A DNA stretch of 28,723 nucleotides from an uncultured Clostridia bacterium (GCA_945988915.1 CAMFTS010000005.1:1-28723), one strand, 5' to 3'. Counted from the stretch's first letter, positions 16,815 through 25,715 are shown. The notes: generated from the sequence alone by a model not told the origin. Program-made: numbers and translations.

Positions 16815-16843
16815 ATTATAATTTAAAATTGTCCGATAATCAA
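16815..16843 (-). promoter_or_regulatory. Promoter of the TetR-CDF operon
   Basis: On the minus strand, -35 TTGATT (16838-16843), a 17-nt spacer and a perfect TATAAT (16815-16820), 41 nt before the TetR start. No convincing long palindrome is seen nearby to name as operator. Confidence 0.7.
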
Positions 16844-16964
16844 CATATAATATACTTGTTTGATGAAAAATGAAAAGATTTTTAATATTATTGATAAATT
16901 GTTTAGTCGGAATGATTTTTAACAAATAATTTACAGGTAAGCTATTCCTATATTGTTAAATATG

Positions 16965-16980
16965 TGTTATACTATATAAA
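16965..16980 (+). promoter_or_regulatory. Candidate promoter of the V-ATPase operon
   Basis: Extended -10 TGTTATACT (16965-16973), followed closely by TATATAAA, in the 250-nt AT-rich divergent gap (16775-17034). The -35 is weak (TTGTTA at 16953-16958 is too close for the first box but fits the second). The start site would lie about 50 nt before the first gene. Confidence 0.5.
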
Positions 16981-17034
16981 ATGTAATGAAGTATTTATAA
17001 TTTTTGAGCAAATAATACACAAGAGGTGAAAACT

Positions 17035-17346
17035 ATGGCTGCAAAAATGCTTGATGAAGTGTTGAAAAAAGAAAAGGAAACACTTGAAAACGAGCAGAAA
17101 AAAACAGAAGAGGCTCAGCAAATTATTGAAGAGGCTCAGGCAAAGGCAAAACAGATTTTAGAACAGGCCGAAAAAGAGGCTTGTGCTTATGAAAAAAATG
17201 CAATATCAACTGCCGAAGCAGAAACGGAAATCGTTAACAAAAAGGCAGAGGAAAAGGCTCATAAAGATGCACAGGAGCTAAAAAGAAAAGCTGATTCAAA
17301 ATTTTCAGAGGCAGTCGGAGCAATAAGAAATATTATTGCGGGCTAA
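17035..17346 (+). CDS. ntpF: V/A-type ATP synthase subunit H/G (peripheral stalk coiled coil)
   Basis: First gene of the V-ATPase operon; 103 residues from the ATG at 17035. I chose this ATG over GTG at 17026 because that GTG is part of the GAGGTG ribosome site, leaving a 6-nt spacing. The protein is nearly all charged helix rich in E, K, A and Q (for example EEAQAKAKQILEQAEKEA), typical of the peripheral stalk partner of subunit E. It should tie the catalytic head to the membrane part through subunit I. Assignment rests on position, size and composition, since the family is weakly conserved. Confidence 0.82.
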   Translation: MAAKMLDEVLKKEKETLENEQKKTEEAQQIIEEAQAKAKQILEQAEKEACAYEKNAISTAEAETEIVNKKAEEKAHKDAQELKRKADSKFSEAVGAIRNIIAG

Positions 17347-17380
17347 CAGCCGATTTTATTTGAACGATTAACGAAACGAG

Positions 17381-19387
17381 GTGATAATTACGGCGAAACT
17401 TAAGATGCAGAAAATTGAAGTAATATCTCTTATAGACGACAGCAAAAAAGTAATTGATTTTCTTCAGCGTAAGGGTGTAGTTGAGCTTTCAAAGCACGAA
17501 GTGCCTCAGGGTATGTCTTCACTTGACACGGCTTACAGCGTTACTCAGCTTGAAAAATCTCTTGAAACCGCCAGGCAGGCGAGAGAAACCGTTGAAACTT
17601 ATTCCGAACACAAAAGCTCAATGCTGGACTCATTTAAGCCGCCTAAGGAATTAGAACTGTCAAAATTCCTCGATTTAGCTGACGATGCCGATATGACAAT
17701 GGCTTTGTGCTATGATATTCTTGAGCTTCAAAAGAATATTTCTCAGGCAAAAGTTGACATAGTAAGGCTTGAAACGGTGAATTCTTCATTAGCTGTCTGG
17801 GAAAAGCTTGATATACCGCTAAAGTGCAAGCCGACAAAATATGTTACTGCCTTTGCGGGAACCTTCCCCGACAGGCAGACAGATGAAACAATCAAGACAA
17901 AGCTTGCAGAACTTTTACCTGAAATCGAAACAATAGAAACAGAGGTTGTTTATTCAAGCGATATGCAGTCTTGCGCGGCAATTATCTGTATGCGCAGTGA
18001 TGCCGAAAAGGTTCTTGAAGCGCTTCGCTCTTTAGGCTTTGTAAGACCGAGTGAATTGCCTGACAGACCGGTTAAAGAGATTATCGGTGAAAATACGGAC
18101 AAGATTGAAAATCTGAAAAAAGAAACGGAAGAAAACAGAAGCAAAATTGCAGAGCTTTCCTCCAAAATTTATGAAATAAGCTTCTTGATCGATTATCTGA
18201 CATTGAGAATTGACAAATATGAAGCGTTAAAGAAAATATCCGTTACAAACAGAATATTCTACCTTTCGGGCTATGTTCCCGAAAAATACTCCGACAAGGT
18301 TGTTAAACAGCTTGAAGAAAAGTATTCCTGCGCTGTTCTGACAAGCGAACCTGATGATGAAGAAGATATTCCCGTTTTGCTTGAGAATAATTCTTTCGCC
18401 GCTCCGGTTGAAGGAATTACCGAAATGTATTCATTGCCGGGTAAGAATGACATTGACCCGAATGCTATAATGGGATTCTTTTATTATCTGTTCTTCGGTA
18501 TGATGTTTTCCGATGCAGGCTACGGTTTGCTTATGGTATTGGGCACATTGTTTGTACTGCTAAAGTGTAAACCGGAGGGCAATAAGAGAAAAACAGTACT
18601 TATGTATATGTACTGCGGTATTTCGACAATGTTTTGGGGCATAATGTTCGGAAGCTTTTTCGGTGATTTAATCAATACTGTCCGAGTCAATTACTTGAAT
18701 CTTCCCGAAATGCGATTGTACTTGTGGCTCAATCCTCAGGGCGATGACCTGATGATAACAATGCTTTGGTGCTTCCTTTTCGGTATTATTCACTTGTTTG
18801 CCGGAGTTGCAATAAAAGGATATATGACATGGAAACAGGGAGATAAGCTCGGTGCAATTTTTGATGTTGCTTCAATTTATCTTGCAGTCGGCGGCGTTGC
18901 TCCGATTTGCGCAGGAATGATTGTTGATGTTCCTAAGAGCATAACCGATATCGGAAAGTATTGTTCTCTCGTCGGAGTAATACTGATAATTCTTACTGCG
19001 GGAAGAGCGTCAAAGAACATCGTCGGAAAACTCGGCTCGGGTCTTTATGCACTTTATAATGTGATATCCGGATATCTTAGTGATATTCTTTCTTATTCGA
19101 GATTGCTCGCTTTGGGACTTGTTACGGGCATTATCGGCAATGTTGTAAATATGATGGGCACATTACCCGAAAACACAGTTGTAAAAACATTGCTGTTCGT
19201 TGTCGTGTTCATAGTCGGACACGCCATCAATTTCGGCATAAATATAATCGGTGCTTATGTTCATACAAACCGATTACAGTATGTTGAATTCTTTTCAAGA
19301 TTTTACGAGGGCGGCGGTACAGCCTTTAACCCTCTTAAAGTAAATTCAAAATCATTTAAACTCAAGGAGGAAAATAATAATGGCTAA
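17381..19387 (+). CDS. ntpI: V/A-type ATP synthase subunit I (a-subunit homologue)
   Basis: Membrane stator that carries ions past the K ring. It has about 665 residues: a soluble half with coiled coil to about residue 340, then roughly eight helices. The essential arginine lies in LSYSRLLALGL (R574 counting from 17381). The start is odd. The family begins M-A-x-x-K-M, which here places the first residue at ACG 17390 (ACG-GCG-AAA), exactly 6 nt after GAGGTG, the same layout as the gene upstream. GTG 17381 overlaps that ribosome site, and ATG 17405 is too far away. I give the GTG as the outer limit. The 3' end overlaps the next gene by 8 nt. Confidence 0.92.
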   Translation: MIITAKLKMQKIEVISLIDDSKKVIDFLQRKGVVELSKHEVPQGMSSLDTAYSVTQLEKSLETARQARETVETYSEHKSSMLDSFKPPKELELSKFLDLADDADMTMALCYDILELQKNISQAKVDIVRLETVNSSLAVWEKLDIPLKCKPTKYVTAFAGTFPDRQTDETIKTKLAELLPEIETIETEVVYSSDMQSCAAIICMRSDAEKVLEALRSLGFVRPSELPDRPVKEIIGENTDKIENLKKETEENRSKIAELSSKIYEISFLIDYLTLRIDKYEALKKISVTNRIFYLSGYVPEKYSDKVVKQLEEKYSCAVLTSEPDDEEDIPVLLENNSFAAPVEGITEMYSLPGKNDIDPNAIMGFFYYLFFGMMFSDAGYGLLMVLGTLFVLLKCKPEGNKRKTVLMYMYCGISTMFWGIMFGSFFGDLINTVRVNYLNLPEMRLYLWLNPQGDDLMITMLWCFLFGIIHLFAGVAIKGYMTWKQGDKLGAIFDVASIYLAVGGVAPICAGMIVDVPKSITDIGKYCSLVGVILIILTAGRASKNIVGKLGSGLYALYNVISGYLSDILSYSRLLALGLVTGIIGNVVNMMGTLPENTVVKTLLFVVVFIVGHAINFGINIIGAYVHTNRLQYVEFFSRFYEGGGTAFNPLKVNSKSFKLKEENNNG

Positions 19388-19856
19388 TTTAGGTTTATGT
19401 TTAGCTATCGCAGGTGCAGCTCTTGCAGCACTTTTAAGCGGTATGGGTTCAGCAAAGGGCGTTGGTATGGTAGGTGAGGCTGCAGCAGGTCTTATTTCTG
19501 AAGATCCTTCAAAGTTCACAAAGGTTCTTATTCTTGAAATCCTTCCCGGTACACAGGGCCTTTACGGATTTATTACAGCTATTATGGTTATGATTAAGAT
19601 TAAGCTTTTGAGCGGCGCACCCGTTGAACTTACATGGGGTCAGGGTCTGCAGGTATTTGCTGCTTGTCTTCCTATTGCTATTGTAGGCTATTTCTCAGCA
19701 ATTCGACAGGCAAAGGTTGCTGCAGCAGGCGTTTCTGTTGTTGCTAAGAAGCCCGATCAGCAGAGTAAGGCAATGGTTCTTTCAGCTATGGTTGAAACAT
19801 ATGCCGTTCTTGCTCTTCTTATCTCAATTCTCTTTATCTTAAGATTAAACTTCTAA
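19380..19856 (+). CDS. ntpK: V/A-type ATP synthase subunit K (rotor ring proteolipid, Na+-type)
   Basis: Rotor ring subunit of 158 residues with four helices, a fused double hairpin like Enterococcus hirae NtpK (156 residues). The ion site is complete: L55, T58, Q59 and Y62 (LPGTQGLY) in the first half, Q110 in the third helix region, and E139 in MVETYAVLALL. These correspond to L61, T64, Q65, Y68, Q110 and E139 of E. hirae, the crystallographic Na+ ligands, so Na+ transport is the likely function. The start ATG overlaps the end of subunit I by 8 nt and has AAGGAGG upstream, which indicates tight translational coupling and high expression. Confidence 0.95.
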   Translation: MANLGLCLAIAGAALAALLSGMGSAKGVGMVGEAAAGLISEDPSKFTKVLILEILPGTQGLYGFITAIMVMIKIKLLSGAPVELTWGQGLQVFAACLPIAIVGYFSAIRQAKVAAAGVSVVAKKPDQQSKAMVLSAMVETYAVLALLISILFILRLNF

Positions 19857-19868
19857 GGGGAAAGTTTT

Positions 19869-20453
19869 ATGACAGGTCTTGAAAAGATACTTTCACAAAT
19901 TGAAAATGAATCGAATGATCGCTGTCGTGAAATTACGGAAAATGCAAATAAAAAAGCTGAGGAAATAATCGGTAAAGCTCAGGCAGATGCACAGGAGTTT
20001 ATAAGTGTGAGGAAAGCTCAGGCTGATAAAAAAGCCGAGCTTATCATTCAGTCCGCAGAGTCTTCTGCAGTACTTACGGCTAAGCGTACGGTACTTAAGG
20101 AAAAGCTCGGTATTATTGACGACACGCTGGCACGCTCTCTTGAAGTTATTAAAGCATTACCTAAGAAGGAATATTTTGAGATACTCAAAGAGCTTGTTAT
20201 TAAAAATGCAAGACCGGGCGAGGGCGAGTTGCGTCTTTCATCTGAGGACACAAACAAATTGCCTGTAAATTTCATTGACAGTGTTAACAATTCACTTAAA
20301 AAGTCAAAAATAAAGCTTGGCAAGAGCACAGACATTGACAGTGGATTTATTTTAGTTTACGGCGATATAGATGTAAACTGCTCTTTTGATGCAATAGCAG
20401 CGTCAAAAAGAGATGAAATCAGAGATATGCTAAACAATTTGTTATTCAACTGA
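19869..20453 (+). CDS. ntpE: V/A-type ATP synthase subunit E (peripheral stalk)
   Basis: Peripheral stalk subunit of 194 residues, near the usual length. The N-terminal half (about 1-95) is a charged coiled coil with repeated K-A-E-E and A-Q-A-D patterns; the C-terminal globular part includes GFILVYGDIDVNCSFDAI (about 158-175), the conserved end motif that binds the A3B3 head. It should pair with the coiled-coil protein encoded first in the operon. It starts 12 nt after subunit K with AAGGGGAAAG upstream. Confidence 0.92.
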   Translation: MTGLEKILSQIENESNDRCREITENANKKAEEIIGKAQADAQEFISVRKAQADKKAELIIQSAESSAVLTAKRTVLKEKLGIIDDTLARSLEVIKALPKKEYFEILKELVIKNARPGEGELRLSSEDTNKLPVNFIDSVNNSLKKSKIKLGKSTDIDSGFILVYGDIDVNCSFDAIAASKRDEIRDMLNNLLFN

Positions 20454-20470
20454 TAAAGGAGGGATGCGTT

Positions 20471-21439
20471 TTGAAAAACAAGGATTATCTTTTTGCGGTA
20501 GCTGCAATTCGTGCTAACGAACTGTCACTGTTAAAGGAGTCTGATTTGGAACAGTTAATCAACGCTCCCGATTATAAAAAAGCAGTCAGTATGCTTGGAG
20601 AAAAGGGTTATGATTTGCCTGCAGGAAATAATTATTCCAAAATGCTTGATAACGAGCTGGAAAAAACCTGGCAAAAAATCAACGAAAGTGCACCCGAAGC
20701 TGATGCTCTCAAAACTTTCATTGTAAAAAATGATTTTCAGAACTTAAAAGCAATTCTCAAGTCCGAAATGACCAAAAACGATGCAAAGCAATTCTTTGTG
20801 TCACCCTGTATTTACGACGCAGAAAAAATGCTTGAGAGTATAAGCGAAAGAAAGTTTGAAGAATTACCCGAATTGATTGCCGATACGGCAAAGAAGGCTT
20901 ATGATACGATTGTAAAAACGGGAAACGGTCAGCTTTGCGATATTATAATCGATACGGCGGCACTCGAAGCAATCCTTTCATTTGCGAGCGAGAGCAACGA
21001 CGATACTTTAATCGAATACGCTCAACAGTTTTGCTTGCTTACTAATGTTAAAACTGCTTACCGTTCTGTGAAAACCAATAAAAATCAAACATTCTTAGAA
21101 ATGGCTGTTGCAGAGAATTCGCTTGTTGACAAAAAACAGTTCATTGAGGAAGCTTTAAAGGGCGAAAATGAATTGTTTGAATTTTTAGGTCAAAAAGGAT
21201 TCTCAAAGTTAAAGGAAGCCTTTGAAAAAGGTACTTCCTCGTTTGAGAAATACTGCGATGACGAGTCAATAAGAATTATGAAAAAGGCAAAAATGACTGT
21301 TTTCGGAATAAGTCCTCTTGCAGGCTATTATGTGGCAAGAGAAACAGAGATAAAATGCCTGAGAATAATTCTTTCGGCTAAACTGAGCGGCGTTTCTAAC
21401 GATGTCATCAGAGAAAGGATGCGTGAGCTTTATGTATAA
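20471..21439 (+). CDS. ntpC: V/A-type ATP synthase subunit C (d-subunit, AC39 family)
   Basis: Socket protein of 322 residues that links the central shaft to the K ring. Nearly all helix, with the family opening MKNKDYLFAVAAIRANE and PLAGYYVARETEIKCLRIIL near residues 278-297. The start is TTG at 20471, seven nt after GGAGGG; an ATG at 20464 is closer to the ribosome site but out of frame. The stop overlaps the next gene by 8 nt. A TTG start here may help tune the amount of this single-copy subunit against the multi-copy ones. Confidence 0.92.
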   Translation: MKNKDYLFAVAAIRANELSLLKESDLEQLINAPDYKKAVSMLGEKGYDLPAGNNYSKMLDNELEKTWQKINESAPEADALKTFIVKNDFQNLKAILKSEMTKNDAKQFFVSPCIYDAEKMLESISERKFEELPELIADTAKKAYDTIVKTGNGQLCDIIIDTAALEAILSFASESNDDTLIEYAQQFCLLTNVKTAYRSVKTNKNQTFLEMAVAENSLVDKKQFIEEALKGENELFEFLGQKGFSKLKEAFEKGTSSFEKYCDDESIRIMKKAKMTVFGISPLAGYYVARETEIKCLRIILSAKLSGVSNDVIRERMRELYV

Positions 21440-21743
21440 GATTGCTGCTATGGGCGATCGTGACAGTATTTACGGCTTCGCATCGCTCGGTGTAAGTATT
21501 TTCCCGGTTGATGATACAACCGAGGCAATCAAAACTCTCAGGCGTATTTCTGAAAGCGGTTACGCCGTAATTTATATTACGGAAAATCTTGCATCTCAAA
21601 TTTCGTCAGAACTTGACAGATACAATGACGAACCTTTACCTGCGATTATTCCCATACCGGGCATTTCAGGTAATACAGGCGTAGGTATGAAGCAAGTCAG
21701 CCGATTCGTTGAAAGGGCTGTCGGTTCGGATATTGTAAAATAA
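21432..21743 (+). CDS. ntpG: V/A-type ATP synthase subunit F (central shaft)
   Basis: Small shaft subunit of 103 residues that binds subunit D and rotates with it. It begins MYKIAAMGDRDSIYGFASLG, a typical Rossmann-like opening, and contains the conserved YITENLA and IIPIPG segments (about 55-80). I chose ATG 21432; a longer frame from an upstream start adds residues unlike the family. It overlaps subunit C by 8 nt. The E. hirae name for this subunit is NtpG. Confidence 0.9.
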   Translation: MYKIAAMGDRDSIYGFASLGVSIFPVDDTTEAIKTLRRISESGYAVIYITENLASQISSELDRYNDEPLPAIIPIPGISGNTGVGMKQVSRFVERAVGSDIVK

Positions 21744-21784
21744 AATCAGTTTAAAACCAAACCTTGAAGGGTGGTAAAATATAA

Positions 21785-23557
21785 ATGAGTAAAGGTACAA
21801 TATTAAAAGTATCAGGTCCTCTCGTAGTTGCTGAAAATATGAGAGATGCCAATATGTTTGACGTTGTCCGTGTAAGCGAGCACAGACTTATCGGCGAAAT
21901 TATTGAAATGCACGGCGATAAGGCGTCAATCCAGGTATATGAAGATACTGCGGGACTTGGAACGGGAGAACCGGTTGAGTCAACAAACGAACCTTTGAGC
22001 GTAGAGCTCGGACCCGGTCTTATTAAAGGAATATTTGATGGTATTCAAAGACCGCTTGAAAAGATTATGGAGCAAATCGGTAACAATCTTTCAAGGGGCA
22101 TTGAAGTTCCTGCGCTTCCGAGAGATATCAAATGGCATTTTTATCCGACAGCTAATGTCGGCGATAAGGTTGTTGCCGGCGATGAGCTTGGATATGTTCA
22201 GGAAACTGATATTGTCAGACATAAAATAATGGTACCGTTTGGCGTAAGCGGTACAGTAAAAACTCTCGCTGAGGGTGACTATACAGTTGAAGAAAAAATC
22301 GGCTCCGTTGAAACAGAGAACGGAACAACCGTTCCTGTAACACTTATGCAGAAATGGCCGGTAAGACGCGGAAGGCCGTACAAGAAAAAATTACCTCCGG
22401 ATATGCCTCTTATAACAGGTCAGCGTGTTGTTGACGCACTTTTCCCTATTGCTAAGGGCGGTGTTGCGGCAATCCCCGGCCCGTTCGGAAGCGGTAAAAC
22501 GGTTACACAGCATCAGCTTGCAAAATGGGCTGAAACAGATATAGTTGTATATATCGGTTGCGGTGAGCGCGGTAACGAAATGACGGATGTTCTTAACGAG
22601 TTCCCTGAACTTATAGACCCGCACACGGGAAAATCTCTTATGGAACGAACTGTTCTTATTGCAAATACTTCCGATATGCCTGTTGCCGCTCGTGAAGCGT
22701 CTATTTACACGGGTATTACAATAGCTGAATATTTCAGAGATATGGGTTACTCGGTTGCTCTTATGGCTGACTCAACTTCCCGTTGGGCTGAGGCTTTGCG
22801 TGAAATGTCAGGCCGTCTTGAAGAGATGCCCGGTGAAGAAGGTTATCCCGCATATCTGGGCTCGCGCCTTGCGCAGTTCTATGAAAGAGCAGGTCGTGTT
22901 GAGGTTCTCGGCTCAGGTGAGCAAGAGGGTTCGCTTTCGGTTATCGGAGCTGTTTCACCTCCCGGCGGTGATATTTCAGAGCCCGTTTCACAGGCAACAC
23001 TCAGAATTGTTAAGGTGTTCTGGGGACTTGATTCATCACTCGCATATAAGCGACATTTCCCTGCAATCAATTGGTTGACTTCGTATTCTCTTTATGCAGA
23101 TAATCTCGGTGCTTGGTTCAATGAAAATGTTAATTCGGATTGGACAAAGATGAGAACAAGAATTATGGGTCTGCTTTCTGATGAAGCATCACTTGATGAA
23201 ATTGTTAAGCTTGTCGGTATGGACGCTCTTTCATCAACAGACAGACTTAAGATGGAAGCCGCAAGAAGTATCCGTGAAGACTTCTTACATCAGCTTGCAT
23301 TCCACGAGGTTGACACATATTCTTCACTTAAAAAGCAGAATTATATGATGAGCCTTGTTCTTGCATTCTTTGATGAATCAAATGAAGCACTTGAAAAGGG
23401 TGCGGACATTGAAAAGCTTGTTTCGCTTCCCGCAAGAGAGCTTATCGGCAGATTCAAGTATATTAAAGAAGAAAATACAGACGATGAATATGAAAAAATA
23501 CTTTCTCAGCTCAAGAGAGAAATTGTTGAAGTAATTAACACGAAGGAGGAATACTGA
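21785..23557 (+). CDS. ntpA: V/A-type ATP synthase catalytic subunit A
   Basis: Catalytic subunit of 590 residues, full length. The P-loop is GPFGSGKT (232-239, K238) and the catalytic glutamate is E261 in GCGERGNEM; both fall at the same positions as in the E. hirae enzyme. The non-homologous bulge region (about 110-200), which is diagnostic of V/A-type A subunits versus F-type beta, is present. It hydrolyses or makes ATP at the A-B interfaces. A GGGTGG ribosome site precedes the ATG. The stop and the next start share one base (TGATG), coupling A to B at equal stoichiometry. Confidence 0.97.
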   Translation: MSKGTILKVSGPLVVAENMRDANMFDVVRVSEHRLIGEIIEMHGDKASIQVYEDTAGLGTGEPVESTNEPLSVELGPGLIKGIFDGIQRPLEKIMEQIGNNLSRGIEVPALPRDIKWHFYPTANVGDKVVAGDELGYVQETDIVRHKIMVPFGVSGTVKTLAEGDYTVEEKIGSVETENGTTVPVTLMQKWPVRRGRPYKKKLPPDMPLITGQRVVDALFPIAKGGVAAIPGPFGSGKTVTQHQLAKWAETDIVVYIGCGERGNEMTDVLNEFPELIDPHTGKSLMERTVLIANTSDMPVAAREASIYTGITIAEYFRDMGYSVALMADSTSRWAEALREMSGRLEEMPGEEGYPAYLGSRLAQFYERAGRVEVLGSGEQEGSLSVIGAVSPPGGDISEPVSQATLRIVKVFWGLDSSLAYKRHFPAINWLTSYSLYADNLGAWFNENVNSDWTKMRTRIMGLLSDEASLDEIVKLVGMDALSSTDRLKMEAARSIREDFLHQLAFHEVDTYSSLKKQNYMMSLVLAFFDESNEALEKGADIEKLVSLPARELIGRFKYIKEENTDDEYEKILSQLKREIVEVINTKEEY

Positions 23558-24927
23558 TGCCGAAAGAATACAGAACAGTCGAAGAAGTAGCAGGTCCTCT
23601 TATGCTCGTAAGAGAAGTTGAAAATGTTAAGTTTGATGAGCTTGGTGAAATTGAGCTTGCAAACGGTGAAACAAGACGGTGCAAGGTACTTGAAATAAAC
23701 GGTTCAGACGCACTTGTTCAGCTTTTTGAACCTTCAACCGGTATTAATCTCTCAAACAGCAAGGTCAGATTTTTAGGCCGTATGATGGAACTCGGCGTTT
23801 CGGAAGATATGCTCGGACGCGTCTTTGACGGACTTGGCAGACCTATTGACGGCGGACCTGAAATTATTCCCGATAAGAGAATGAATATCAACGGTCTTCC
23901 TATGAATCCTGCCGCAAGAGCTTATCCGCAGGAGTTCATTCAGACAGGTGTTTCAGCTATTGACGGTCTTAATACACTTGTCCGTGGACAGAAACTGCCG
24001 ATTTTCTCGGCTTCAGGTCTTCCTCATGCACAGCTTGCGGCACAGATAGCCCGTCAGGCAAAGGTCAGAGGAAAGGACGAAAAATTCGCTGTTGTTTTTG
24101 CCGCAATGGGTATTACATTTGAAGAATCAAACTTCTTCATCAATTCATTTAAAGAAACAGGTGCCATTGACAGAACGGTTATGTTTTCAAACCTTGCCAA
24201 TGACCCTGCGATTGAAAGAATTGCTACTCCGAGAATGGCTCTTACCGCCGCTGAATATCTTGCATTTGACAAGGGTATGCATGTCCTTGTTATTATGACG
24301 GATATCACAAACTATGCAGATGCTTTGCGTGAAGTTTCGGCAGCTCGTAAGGAAGTTCCCGGACGCCGTGGATATCCCGGATATATGTACACTGACCTTG
24401 CATCAATTTATGAGCGTGCAGGCAGACAAAAAGGCAAAGAAGGCAGTATCACAATGATTCCGATTCTTTCAATGCCTGAAGACGATAAAACGCATCCTAT
24501 TCCCGACCTTACGGGCTATATCACAGAAGGACAGATTATTCTTTCAAGAGATTTGTACCGCAGAGGTATTCTTCCTCCCATTGATGTTCTTCCGTCACTT
24601 TCCCGTCTTAAAGATAAAGGTATCGGCGAGGGTAAGACAAGAAAAGACCATTCAAACACAATGAACCAGCTTTTCTCTGCATATGCAAGAGGTAAAGATG
24701 CAAAAGAACTTATGGTCGTTCTCGGCGAAGCTGCATTGACCGATATGGATAAACTTTATGCAAAATTTGCCGATGAATTTGAAAAAGAATATATTAACCA
24801 GAGCTTTGACACGGACAGACCTATTGAAGAAACACTTGATATCGGCTGGAAGCTTCTTAAGATTTTCCCGAGAAGTGAATTGAAGAGAATCAGCGATGAG
24901 CTTCTTGACGAATACTACGGCAAGTAA
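23557..24927 (+). CDS. ntpB: V/A-type ATP synthase subunit B (non-catalytic)
   Basis: Regulatory, non-catalytic head subunit of 456 residues. It lacks a P-loop: the place is taken by SASGLPHAQLAAQIARQA (about 151-168), as expected. It supplies the arginine finger in PSLSRLKDKG; R350 matches the position in E. hirae NtpB. It follows subunit A with a 1-nt TGATG overlap and AAGGAGGA in the end of the A gene. Together with A it forms the A3B3 head. Confidence 0.97.
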   Translation: MPKEYRTVEEVAGPLMLVREVENVKFDELGEIELANGETRRCKVLEINGSDALVQLFEPSTGINLSNSKVRFLGRMMELGVSEDMLGRVFDGLGRPIDGGPEIIPDKRMNINGLPMNPAARAYPQEFIQTGVSAIDGLNTLVRGQKLPIFSASGLPHAQLAAQIARQAKVRGKDEKFAVVFAAMGITFEESNFFINSFKETGAIDRTVMFSNLANDPAIERIATPRMALTAAEYLAFDKGMHVLVIMTDITNYADALREVSAARKEVPGRRGYPGYMYTDLASIYERAGRQKGKEGSITMIPILSMPEDDKTHPIPDLTGYITEGQIILSRDLYRRGILPPIDVLPSLSRLKDKGIGEGKTRKDHSNTMNQLFSAYARGKDAKELMVVLGEAALTDMDKLYAKFADEFEKEYINQSFDTDRPIEETLDIGWKLLKIFPRSELKRISDELLDEYYGK

Positions 24928-24961
24928 AAAATTATAATTCAGGCCTTGAGGATTTGATATT

Positions 24962-25645
24962 ATGGCAGTAATGAATGTAAACCCCACAAGAATGGAGCTT
25001 ACAAATTTAAAAAGAAAACTTATAACTGCAAGGCGCGGTCATAAACTGCTTAAAGACAAGCGTGATGAATTGATGCGCAGATTCCTTGACCTTGTTCGTG
25101 AGAACAAGGAACTTCGCAGAGAGGTTGAAAAGGGAATAAGCGAAGCAAATCAGCATATGGCAGTCGCACGCTCCGTAATGAGCGATTCGGCTCTTGATGT
25201 CGCACTTATGATGCCTACACAGGAAATGGGTCTTGAAGTCGAAGAAAAGAATGTAATGAGCGTAATGCTTCCTGTATTCGATGCAAAGCTGAAAACAGCT
25301 GATGAGAATGATATTTATTCATACGGATTTGCATTCACTTCAACAGACCTTGACGATGCAGTTAAATCACTTTCTGATATTATGCCTCTTATGTTGCGGC
25401 TTGCTGAAGTAGAGAAAAGCTGTCAGCTTATGTCGGCTGAAATTGAAAAGACAAGAAGACGAGTTAACGCACTTGAGCATGTTATGATTCCGAAATACGA
25501 GGAAACCATCAAGTATATAACAATGAAACTTGATGAAAACGAAAGAAGCTCAACAACCCGTCTTATGAAGGTCAAGTCAATGATGCTTGAAGATGCAAGA
25601 CAGAAGGCTTTGGCACATGACAGAGAAGTCGCAGGAAGTAATTGA
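24962..25645 (+). CDS. ntpD: V/A-type ATP synthase subunit D (central shaft)
   Basis: Central rotor shaft of 227 residues. It starts MAVMNVNPTRMELTNLKRKL, matching the family hallmark NxxPTRMEL, and is a long antiparallel coiled coil with a conserved C-terminal RVNALEHVMIPKYEETIKYI (about 171-190). It is slightly longer at the C-terminus than many homologues. It is the last gene of the operon, 34 nt after subunit B, and is followed by a hairpin terminator. With F it transmits rotation to subunit C and the K ring. Confidence 0.95.
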   Translation: MAVMNVNPTRMELTNLKRKLITARRGHKLLKDKRDELMRRFLDLVRENKELRREVEKGISEANQHMAVARSVMSDSALDVALMMPTQEMGLEVEEKNVMSVMLPVFDAKLKTADENDIYSYGFAFTSTDLDDAVKSLSDIMPLMLRLAEVEKSCQLMSAEIEKTRRRVNALEHVMIPKYEETIKYITMKLDENERSSTTRLMKVKSMMLEDARQKALAHDREVAGSN

Positions 25646-25672
25646 GTTTAAATTTGAATTTATAAAAAAACG

Positions 25673-25709
25673 AACCCGAACAGTTGGTTGAACTGCTCGG
25701 GTTATTTTT
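25673..25709 (+). terminator. Intrinsic terminator of the V-ATPase operon
   Basis: Stem aacccgaacagtt / aactgctcgggtt (13 bp with one mismatch), 5-nt loop, then attttt. It lies 27 nt after the subunit D stop. Confidence 0.85.
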
Positions 25710-25715
25710 ATGTTA

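Noticed and set aside
17026..17034. GTG start for the first V-ATPase gene
   Set aside because: The GTG is part of the GAGGTG ribosome site; the ATG at 17035 has ideal spacing.
17026..25645. V-ATPase operon as a recent horizontal acquisition
   Set aside because: Base composition and codon style look like the neighbouring housekeeping genes and no mobile genes flank it, apart from the repeat cluster that also occurs as intergenic filler.
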